Below are positions 1 to 4,762 of a stretch of 5,520 nt of DNA, piece after piece; the stretch's first letter is position 1, and each line of letters begins with the position of its first letter. A program made the translations under genes and the position numbers. The notes beneath the pieces are model-generated. The model made no database searches, had not been told where the DNA came from, and saw only the letters and a list, made by a program, of their open reading frames with translations. Location: contig JAHIRA010000176.1 of NCBI GenBank assembly GCA_018818905.1, forward strand, positions 1-5,520, written 5' to 3'. Source of the stretch: Patescibacteria group bacterium (lineage in GTDB: Bacteria > Patescibacteriota > JABMPQ01 > JAHIRA01).

Positions 1-272
1 AGTCCCATCATGATAGCCCAGCAAATACAGGGGAGGAGTGAGAAGATAATGCCAAGAGTCAAGCAAGTCTTACCAAATTTTTTGACCTCTTCGCCCTCTT
101 CTTTCTTGGTCATGTAAATGATACCCAAGATGATACCGGCCAGAGGAATGATAATGGAGAGCACGTAAAAAAGCCATGTTGGCTGTGGTGGTCCACTTTT
201 CTCTTCTCCGGTCTTTTGGACTTCTGGTGCTGGAGACGTTTCTGGTGCTGGAGTTTTTGTTTCTTCTTCCAT
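1..272 (-). CDS. Small membrane protein with Pro/Glu-rich N-terminus, 3' end outside window
   Basis: No recognised function. The frame opens at ATG 272-270 behind a near-perfect Shine-Dalgarno (AGGAGGTGA, about 8 nt upstream) and stays open for 90 codons to the window edge, so the C-terminus is missing. Residues 1-32 are hydrophilic and rich in Pro, Glu and Lys, with a PAPETSPAPE repeat. A first membrane segment spans about residues 33-54 (ending IPLAGIILGIIYM), then a charged loop (KKEEGEEVKKFGK, residues 56-68), then a second hydrophobic segment from about 70 (LTLGIIFSLLPCICWAIMMG). Two short membrane helices joined by a charged loop, with a disordered tail, resemble the small two-helix proteins common in many bacteria and Patescibacteria. 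It is transcribed divergently from the first DUF3048 gene. Coding status is well supported by its promoter, SD and open frame; any function would be a guess. Confidence 0.8.
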   Translation of the reverse strand, partial: MEEETKTPAPETSPAPEVQKTGEEKSGPPQPTWLFYVLSIIIPLAGIILGIIYMTKKEEGEEVKKFGKTCLTLGIIFSLLPCICWAIMMG

Positions 273-317
273 TTAAGTCACCTCCTTTCTTTATTTTTAT
301 TTATTAACTTATGTCTA

Positions 318-346
318 ATTGTACCAGATCAAGTCTTCTTGTCCAA
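318..346 (-). promoter_or_regulatory. Sigma70-type promoter for the small membrane protein
   Basis: Read on the minus strand, TTGGAC (346-341) is separated by 17 nt from TACAAT (323-318), which is preceded by TGG, giving an extended -10 (TGGTACAAT). Predicted transcription start is near 311, leaving a leader of about 39 nt that contains the strong SD. It lies back to back with the promoter at 401-428. Confidence 0.6.
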
Positions 347-400
347 GAGAGTTTGGCTTAGAATGTGGATATGCTAATGATCTGGGAGTGGATATTTTTC

Positions 401-428
401 TTTTGCTGGGTCTTATTTGTGGTATAAT
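401..428 (+). promoter_or_regulatory. Extended -10 promoter for the first DUF3048 gene
   Basis: TATAAT at 423-428 is a perfect -10 box and is preceded by TGG (420-422), forming an extended -10. The -35 region is weak (TTTTGC at 401-406, 16-nt spacing), as is usual for extended -10 promoters. Predicted start is near 435, about 36 nt before the ATG at 471. The leader carries a strong SD, AAGGAGG, at 455-461. Confidence 0.65.
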
Positions 429-470
429 GCTTTTGAAGTAAATAATACTTGATAAAGGAGGGTTCTTAGT

Positions 471-1550
471 ATGAAAAACCTCAAAAAAGGTAATTTTTTT
501 GACCGTCTCAAGAATGACAGGCAGACTCAATTAACCACCATTTTGATTGTTTTGGGGGTTGTTTTTTTGGTAGCCGTGGTTGGTTATTTTGCGATGCGGG
601 GTGATAGCAAAGAAGATTCTTCTTCAGAACAAGCCAACACAGAAGCAGGGCAAGAGTATAGAAGACTAGATGGCAAAATTGCAGCTCATAATCAGGAAAA
701 CGAGTTTCCTGTTGGCGTGATGATAGAAAATCTAAAAAGTGTCAGGCCGCAAGCAGGTTTATCGGAGGCTGGAGTAGTGTATGAAGCTTTGGCCGAAGGG
801 GGAATTACTAGATTTCTGGCTGTTTTTGCTGGTGATGATGTAGAGAAGATTGGTCCTGTCAGAAGTGCTAGGTCTTATTTTGTTGATTATGCCAAAGAAT
901 ACAACCTTCTTTACGCTCATTGTGGTGGCAGTCCTCAAGCTCTGGCAGAGATATCGGCAGAAAATGTTTTGGATGTGAATCAAATTGGCGGTGATCAGGG
1001 TTATTACTGGCGCGACGATAATCTTGTAGCTCCACACAATCTCTTTACCAAAACAGAACTTTTATCCTTTGCCCTAAGAGACAAAGGAGTCAACGATGAG
1101 ACTCCAAGTTATCAAGGGTGGAAGTTTGAAGGTGATCCAAGTGAAAGCGGGCGTCCATCAGAAGAAAAAAGCATCAGAATAGATTTTTCTAGGGAACCTT
1201 ATTTGGTTGAATACAAATACGATGCCGAGAAGAATGCTTATGCTAGGTACAATGGGGGCATGCCTCATGTTGATCAAAACAATGAGAAGCAACTTTCGCC
1301 CAAGAATGTAGCTGTTCAGTATGTTGAACAAGAGGTTATTGATGGAGAAGGCAGATTGGAGATCGGGGTTGTGGGTGAAGGCCAAGCAGTTTTGTTTTCT
1401 GATGGCCAGGCTGTTACTGGAAGCTGGAAAAAGGAAGATCTGGAGTCGAGAACTATTTATTACGATGATCAAGGCCAAGAATATACCTTCACTCGTGGGC
1501 AAACTTTTATAGAAATAGTTCCCAAAGATAGAGAAGTCGAGTATAATTAA
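471..1550 (+). CDS. Membrane-anchored DUF3048 (YerB-like) protein, paralog 1
   Basis: A 359-residue DUF3048 family protein, related to the Bacillus subtilis lipoprotein YerB, whose biochemical function is unknown. ATG 471 follows AAGGAGG by 9 nt. The N-terminus is short and basic (residues 1-20), then one membrane helix (about 21-42), then an acidic Ser/Glu-rich linker (45-62), so the domain should face outward. No lipobox cysteine is seen; anchoring is by the helix instead. The N-terminal DUF3048 domain (about 78-220) carries the family signatures FPVGVMIENL (79-88), VRPQ (91-94), LAEGGITRF (107-115), PVRSAR (129-134), HCGGSPQAL (150-158) and a later YYWRDDN...APHNL stretch. The smaller C-terminal DUF3048 domain follows and ends with GSWKKED and TRGQTFIEIVP. 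It is followed after 64 bp by a clear paralog. Family assignment is firm; a role in cell-envelope biology is inference. Confidence 0.93.
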   Translation: MKNLKKGNFFDRLKNDRQTQLTTILIVLGVVFLVAVVGYFAMRGDSKEDSSSEQANTEAGQEYRRLDGKIAAHNQENEFPVGVMIENLKSVRPQAGLSEAGVVYEALAEGGITRFLAVFAGDDVEKIGPVRSARSYFVDYAKEYNLLYAHCGGSPQALAEISAENVLDVNQIGGDQGYYWRDDNLVAPHNLFTKTELLSFALRDKGVNDETPSYQGWKFEGDPSESGRPSEEKSIRIDFSREPYLVEYKYDAEKNAYARYNGGMPHVDQNNEKQLSPKNVAVQYVEQEVIDGEGRLEIGVVGEGQAVLFSDGQAVTGSWKKEDLESRTIYYDDQGQEYTFTRGQTFIEIVPKDREVEYN

Positions 1551-1566
1551 ATATAAGTTAGTTGCT

Positions 1567-1595
1567 TGAATTCTTTTCAAGCCTCTAGTTATAAT
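1567..1595 (+). promoter_or_regulatory. Promoter for the second DUF3048 gene, overlapped by a hairpin
   Basis: TTGAAT (1567-1572), exactly 17 nt, then TATAAT (1590-1595): close to the sigma70 consensus. Predicted start is near 1602, leaving only about 13 nt before ATG 1615, A-rich and without an SD. A perfect 7-bp inverted repeat (GCTTGAA 1564-1570, loop TTCTT, TTCAAGC 1576-1582) covers the -35 box. It lacks a following T-run, so it is a poor terminator for the upstream gene; it could be an operator or chance. Confidence 0.65.
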
Positions 1596-1614
1596 TGAGA
1601 TAAAAATAAAAAAC

Positions 1615-2847
1615 ATGACCAAGGATATTGATCTTTCTGAGAATGAAGTGCCCGAAGAAAAACCAATCTCTGAAAACACTGTTGATCTATCAAAAGGAAA
1701 GCCCTCAGCGGTTAAAAAAGCTGGCAAAAAATCTATCGACAACCCTTCCAGTTCAGCCAAGATTAAGGCTGGAGCCAAGAAAAGTGGGTCCAAGAAAGGT
1801 AGAACCTGGAAAATATTGTTAATTGTTTTGGCAGTGTTATTGGTAGCAGCTGGAACCTATGCTGCTGGAACGTATTTGTTTAACAAAGAGCCTGTTGAGG
1901 AAGTGGTTGTGGTTGAGGAAGAAGTTGTGGTTGAGGAAGACAGAAATGAATTAGAAAGAAGAACCGATGGTGTGTTGGTGGCCACCCCTGAAGAGGCCAA
2001 CAAATTTCCAGTAGCGATTATGATAGAAAACCTGAGCACGGTTAGGCCACAATCTGGTCTAGAAGTAGCTAATATTGTCTATGAAACTTTGGCTGAGGGT
2101 GGCATTACACGTTTCATGGCCATTTTTGCTGGAGACTCATCCAAAGATATTCATCCTGTCAGAAGTGCCAGACCTTATTATCTGGAGTGGGTTCAAGAAT
2201 ACAAGGCTCTCTATGGTCATGCAGGCGGAAGTCCTCAAGCTCTAGAAGCAATTTCTGGCCTTGGTGTTCACGATCTTAATGCTCTTTCGGCTGATGGCAA
2301 ATATTTCTGGCGAGGTCCTGGTGCGGCTCCTCATAATCTTTATACTTCAACTACTCTTCTTGAAAGAGCAGTTAGAGACAAGGGTCTTCTTGAAGAAACT
2401 CCAGATTTCCAAGCTTGGAAGTTTGAAGATGAAGCTGAGCTCGCAGACAGACCGGAAGAAGTAGAAGACATCAAGCTCAATTTCTCGAGCGGTAACTACA
2501 ATGTCAAATATGAGTACGATAGAGAGAATAACTGCTACAAAAGGTTCCACGTCGAAACAGCTCATGAAGACAAGGTTACTGGAATGCAGCTTTGTCCAAA
2601 AAACGTTGTCATTCAAGAAGTTCCTCCGGCAACGTCAGCTGGAGAAAAGGGGAGAATTAATTTGGACGTAACAGGTGAAGGTCGAGTAGTGGTACTTACA
2701 AATGGTGAAGCCCAAGATGGGACTTGGAAGAAAGTAGACAGAGATGATAGAACCAAGTTTTTTGATGACAGTGAAGAAGAAATTCCATTGACTCGCGGAC
2801 AGGTTTGGATTGAGGTAATTCCTTCCGATAAGTCATTTGAGCATTAG
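1615..2847 (+). CDS. Membrane-anchored DUF3048 (YerB-like) protein, paralog 2 with Lys-rich cytoplasmic tail
   Basis: A 410-residue paralog of the preceding gene with the same architecture and a longer N-terminus. Residues 1-64 are hydrophilic and turn strongly Lys-rich (about 34-62), consistent with a cytoplasmic tail; a membrane helix follows at about 66-88, then an acidic linker with a Val/Glu repeat (94-109). The external N-terminal DUF3048 domain (about 130-275) repeats the signatures of paralog 1: FPVAIMIENL (131-140), VRPQSGL, LAEGGITRF, PVRSARPYY, GGSPQAL (204-210), YFWRG and APHNLYT (238-244). The C-terminal DUF3048 domain ends with GTWKKVDRDDRT and TRGQVWIEVIP. The start is the first ATG of the frame. 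It has no Shine-Dalgarno and lies about 13 nt past a strong predicted promoter, so initiation is probably SD-independent. Function is unknown; family assignment is firm. Confidence 0.92.
   Translation: MTKDIDLSENEVPEEKPISENTVDLSKGKPSAVKKAGKKSIDNPSSSAKIKAGAKKSGSKKGRTWKILLIVLAVLLVAAGTYAAGTYLFNKEPVEEVVVVEEEVVVEEDRNELERRTDGVLVATPEEANKFPVAIMIENLSTVRPQSGLEVANIVYETLAEGGITRFMAIFAGDSSKDIHPVRSARPYYLEWVQEYKALYGHAGGSPQALEAISGLGVHDLNALSADGKYFWRGPGAAPHNLYTSTTLLERAVRDKGLLEETPDFQAWKFEDEAELADRPEEVEDIKLNFSSGNYNVKYEYDRENNCYKRFHVETAHEDKVTGMQLCPKNVVIQEVPPATSAGEKGRINLDVTGEGRVVVLTNGEAQDGTWKKVDRDDRTKFFDDSEEEIPLTRGQVWIEVIPSDKSFEH
1894..1940 (+). repeat. 18-bp tandem repeat in the DUF3048 linker
   Basis: GTTGAGGAAG recurs at 1894, 1912 and 1930, and the 17-nt string starting GTTGTGGTTGAGG is identical at 1906-1922 and 1924-1940, so the period is 18 bp. 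It encodes a six-residue Val/Glu repeat just outside the membrane helix. Because the period is a multiple of three, copy-number change would lengthen or shorten the linker without a frameshift. Confidence 0.8.
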
Positions 2848-2870
2848 AATACAATTTGTTTTCGATAAGA

Positions 2871-2900
2871 AATCGCTGACCACTCGGTTAGCGATTTTTT
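2871..2900 (+). terminator. Intrinsic terminator of the DUF3048 unit, shared with the convergent gene
   Basis: AATCGCTGAC (2871-2880) pairs with GTTAGCGATT (2887-2896) as a 10-bp stem with one G-U wobble and the six-base loop CACTCG, followed by a T-run (2895-2900) and ATTT. The TAA stop of the convergent minus-strand gene (2890-2888) lies in the stem. On the minus strand the hairpin is followed by TTTCTTAT, a weaker U-tract, so it may also work in that direction. Confidence 0.85.
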
Positions 2901-3382
2901 ATTTCTTGCAACCATTTCCTTTTCTTGTTGTCCAATATTTTTTCGGCTTTTCTGATTATTCCTTGCTTAAAATCGGTTTCGATTTTGCTCTCTTGACCAT
3001 TTTTTGAATAGAGAACTTTAAATCCGGTTATGAGGGTAAGTTCTTCTTTCATTTCTTGATAGCTGTTGATTTTTGTAGTGATAAAATTGGTGTAACATTG
3101 ACTGTATTGTGCTAGCGTTTTGCAGTTAAGCTGATTCTGCGGACCAAATATTTTTTTGTCCTCTTGTGTTGCTTTAATGAAGCCAAACTTGCTTTGGCTT
3201 TTTTTGATACTCACATACAGAGGACAATTTGGGCAATCATTTTTGCAGTTTCTAACATCAGACGTATCAAATATGAATCTGTAGCCTCTCCAATTATCAA
3301 AGCCAATATTGAGACTATCTGAATAGGTAGATCTTATTAAGATGAGGTCTTTTTTTGCTTCAGCAACTATCTTTTTATTCAT
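2888..3382 (-). CDS. Cysteine-containing protein of unknown function (C-x3-C-x2-C)
   Basis: I do not recognise this 164-residue soluble protein. It begins MNKKIVAEAKKDL and has no signal peptide or membrane segment. An aromatic stretch, NIGFDNWRGYRFIFDTSDVRN (residues 25-45), leads into C46-x3-C50-x2-C53, with a second pair at C87 and C96 (C-x8-C) behind FGPQNQLN. Five clustered cysteines suggest a bound metal or Fe-S cluster (inference). The C-terminal third is charged and probably helical, ending in a Lys/Arg-rich tail. The spacing C-x3-C-x2-C matches a radical SAM site, but the protein is far too short for a radical SAM barrel and lacks a GGEP-type motif. ATG 3382 has no SD, and a predicted promoter places the transcript start on or next to the start codon. 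It lies downstream of, and in the same orientation as, the SPASM enzyme gene. The last codons form the shared terminator stem. Confidence 0.82.
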   Translation of the reverse strand: MNKKIVAEAKKDLILIRSTYSDSLNIGFDNWRGYRFIFDTSDVRNCKNDCPNCPLYVSIKKSQSKFGFIKATQEDKKIFGPQNQLNCKTLAQYSQCYTNFITTKINSYQEMKEELTLITGFKVLYSKNGQESKIETDFKQGIIRKAEKILDNKKRKWLQEIKNR

Positions 3383-3386
3383 GGCT

Positions 3387-3415
3387 AGTATATTTTAGTA
3401 AATTTCTCTAGTCTA
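3387..3415 (-). promoter_or_regulatory. Promoter giving a leaderless mRNA for the 164-residue protein
   Basis: On the minus strand TAGACT (3415-3410) is followed after 17 nt by TATACT (3392-3387). The expected start is near 3380, that is at the ATG (3382-3380), and no SD lies between. An overlapping TAAAAT (3397-3392) is an alternative -10 and would still leave only a few leader bases. Confidence 0.5.
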
Positions 3416-3449
3416 AAAATGTGTGGGTGAAGAGAGTTTCTTCACCCAC
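3415..3449 (-). terminator. Intrinsic terminator of the radical SAM/SPASM gene
   Basis: A perfect 11-bp stem (3423-3433 with 3439-3449, one arm GTGGGTGAAGA) closes a five-base loop. In the minus direction it is followed after 3 nt by TTTTT (3419-3415). It starts 16 nt past the TAG stop of the radical SAM gene. Its U-tract touches the -35 box of the next gene, so the two genes appear to be separate transcription units. Confidence 0.85.
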
Positions 3450-3465
3450 TGGTTGCGCTATTTTC

Positions 3466-4554
3466 CTATCTATCGCGCATTTCTTGTCTGAGAATTGGCC
3501 ATGGGCACAGTTCGTATCCGCCAAACGAATTGCTCATGCCTTCAACCGTCGCTCTGCAGCCGCCACGACATTTCTCCCACTTCTCGCAGCTGTGACATGG
3601 TTCTTGAACTTTCTCTTGCGTTAGCTCTTTTCTGGCGCACATCGATTTTGACTCGAATGCTTTCTTGATGGGTTCTGGGTCAAGGGCTATCTGAGAAAGT
3701 TGTATGCTGCTGTTTGAGCAAGCCCTGATTCCACCGTCCACTTGAAAATAAAGACCAAAGCGATTAAAGCGGCAGGGGCCAGAAAAATGGGGCATGGCAA
3801 AACAATCAGCGATTGATGGCTCGTGAAAGAGAGCTTTGGTGAGTCCATTGGCATCAACTTCTTTGACAAGATTGGCAATATCTAGAGCAGAGAGACATAG
3901 TTGAGAATCTTCTTCTGTCATACCTTCTCCTATAGCCAGTATTTCAAGATCAACTCCAATCTCATGTTGTTCACAGAACCTGAGATAATCGGGCACTAGA
4001 GAGAGATTTGGACGACGCAGCAAATTCTCAAGCTTAAAGAGGGGGTCTTTGTAGCCTGCTTCAAGAAATACTTGAATGGCTTCAAACATTTTGTGCGCCA
4101 TCTCTTTACTTGCGCCTACTAACTGAGCTTGTAGACTGAGTTGTTCTGGGTCATGAGAGTTGCCGACGTTGAGTTTGCCAGTGATACTAACTTGGCGTTC
4201 AAATAGCCATTGGGCTAGGTCTGGCGTGATAGCTACCATGTTGGTGAAGATCCAGGGCTGGATACCTCTTTCCTGCAAGACCACAATGTAGTCCTTGAGT
4301 GGTTTCCAAAGAAGCGGTTCTCCTCCAAGAATATCCATTGTTTCCAGTTCTTTTCCGGTGTAATTCTTGCACAAATCAATGATATTAATGGCTTGTTCAA
4401 GAGACATTTCTTTGCTTCCAAGCGTGTTGCGCCGAACCATATAACAACCGGGACAACGAAACTGACATCTGGTTGTTACTTCAATGATTCCATACTTCAG
4501 TCCAGAGGAAGTCTCTGGATTCTTGTAGCTTTTTGAACAATTTGTTGTGCTCAT
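3466..4554 (-). CDS. Radical SAM/SPASM domain protein (probable peptide or protein modifier)
   Basis: A 362-residue radical SAM enzyme. The [4Fe-4S]-SAM site is C30-x3-C34-x2-C37 (RCQFRCPGCYM) and the SAM-binding GGEP motif is at 77-80 (DILGGEPLLW). The C-terminus matches the full SPASM pattern: C261-x12-G-x4-C279, then C320-x2-C323-x5-C329-x3-C333, then C350, enough for two auxiliary [4Fe-4S] clusters. SPASM enzymes include RiPP maturases, anaerobic sulfatase maturases and PqqE-like proteins, so a peptide or protein substrate is likely; which one cannot be told. I chose ATG 4554 because AAGGAGG lies 5 nt upstream. A longer frame from TTG 4641 would run through a terminator hairpin and adds 29 residues with no family feature. 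The coding region looks more G+C-rich than its neighbours. Its leader contains a candidate attenuator, and no obvious RiPP precursor lies beside it. Confidence 0.93.
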   Translation of the reverse strand: MSTTNCSKSYKNPETSSGLKYGIIEVTTRCQFRCPGCYMVRRNTLGSKEMSLEQAINIIDLCKNYTGKELETMDILGGEPLLWKPLKDYIVVLQERGIQPWIFTNMVAITPDLAQWLFERQVSITGKLNVGNSHDPEQLSLQAQLVGASKEMAHKMFEAIQVFLEAGYKDPLFKLENLLRRPNLSLVPDYLRFCEQHEIGVDLEILAIGEGMTEEDSQLCLSALDIANLVKEVDANGLTKALFHEPSIADCFAMPHFSGPCRFNRFGLYFQVDGGIRACSNSSIQLSQIALDPEPIKKAFESKSMCARKELTQEKVQEPCHSCEKWEKCRGGCRATVEGMSNSFGGYELCPWPILRQEMRDR

Positions 4555-4559
4555 CTTTT

Positions 4560-4566
4560 CCTCCTT
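4560..4566 (-). promoter_or_regulatory. Ribosome binding site fixing the radical SAM start
   Basis: AAGGAGG (4566-4560, minus strand) sits 5 nt before ATG 4554 and decides for this start over the in-frame TTG at 4641. It follows the terminator-like hairpin directly, so it is transcribed only if RNA polymerase passes that hairpin. Confidence 0.85.
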
Positions 4567-4573
4567 AGTTTTT

Positions 4574-4616
4574 AAAAGAACAAAAATTCCCCTTCTCTTT
4601 TGAGAAGGGGAATTTT
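4574..4616 (-). terminator. Strong intrinsic terminator in the leader of the radical SAM gene
   Basis: A perfect 15-bp stem (4616-4602 with 4597-4583, minus-strand arm AAAATTCCCCTTCTC) closes an AAAA tetraloop and runs into TTTTTGTTCTTTT, a good U-tract. It ends only 7 nt before the SD of the radical SAM gene. It could simply terminate prmC, but the promoter found upstream of it and the lack of a good promoter between it and the SD suggest an attenuator instead. Confidence 0.8.
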
Positions 4617-4672
4617 GATATTCTGATTTACTCAATATCAAACCGGCCTCTTCTCAAAAGCTTGAGAAGGGC
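4597..4672 (-). promoter_or_regulatory. Candidate attenuator/antiterminator leader RNA upstream of radical SAM gene
   Basis: On the minus strand, hairpin A (4672-4646) pairs GCC-CTTCTCAA with TTGAGAAG-A-GGC, with one bulge and a four-base loop. Hairpin C (4642-4614) has a 9-bp stem (TTTGATATT/AATATCAAA) with an 11-nt loop. Terminator hairpin B follows and overlaps C by three bases. The 3' half of A, CTTTTGAGAAG (4660-4650), is exactly complementary over 11 nt to CTTCTCAAAAG (4607-4597) in B's 5' arm and loop; skipping one bulged A adds two G-C pairs. Forming that duplex would break B, and forming A would release B. This is the geometry of an anti-antiterminator, antiterminator and terminator. 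No known riboswitch or T-box aptamer is recognised. Pairings are seen directly; regulation is inferred. Confidence 0.5.
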
Positions 4673-4733
4673 TATGATGGACTATAGAGATGTTTGAAAA
4701 ACTTGTAGTCATAGTATGTATTAATGCATTAGC

Positions 4734-4762
4734 ACGATATCACAAGAGTTTATTTATGTCAA
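4734..4762 (-). promoter_or_regulatory. Promoter at the 3' end of prmC, driving the radical SAM leader
   Basis: On the minus strand a perfect -35 TTGACA (4762-4757) is formed by codons just before the prmC stop. It is followed after 17 nt by TATCGT (4739-4734), preceded by TGA as an extended -10. Predicted start is near 4727, giving a leader of about 173 nt to ATG 4554 that contains all three hairpins. The -10 hexamer itself matches consensus at only four positions. Confidence 0.5.

Noticed and set aside
759..1793. Minus-strand open frames of 92 and 211 codons across the DUF3048 genes
   Set aside because: They lie opposite well-supported DUF3048 genes, lack SDs and show no protein family pattern; they are shadows.
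3421..3624. Plus-strand 67-codon frame over the end of the radical SAM gene
   Set aside because: It begins next to the terminator stem, has no SD and opposes the SPASM cysteine region, whose pattern is unmistakable.
4501..4519. 7-bp inverted repeat TCCAGAG/CTCTGGA early in the radical SAM gene
   Set aside because: It is short, inside coding sequence and has no T-run; chance is the simplest explanation.
4555..4641. 29-residue N-terminal extension of the radical SAM protein starting at TTG 4641
   Set aside because: It would be translated through the 15-bp terminator stem, has only a weak AGAGG upstream, and the ATG at 4554 has an ideal SD 5 nt away.
4583..4672. Repeated CTTCTC/GAGAAGG hairpins as a CRISPR or REP array
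   Set aside because: There are only two related hairpins with no regular spacers or further copies in the window; their complementarity fits an attenuator better.
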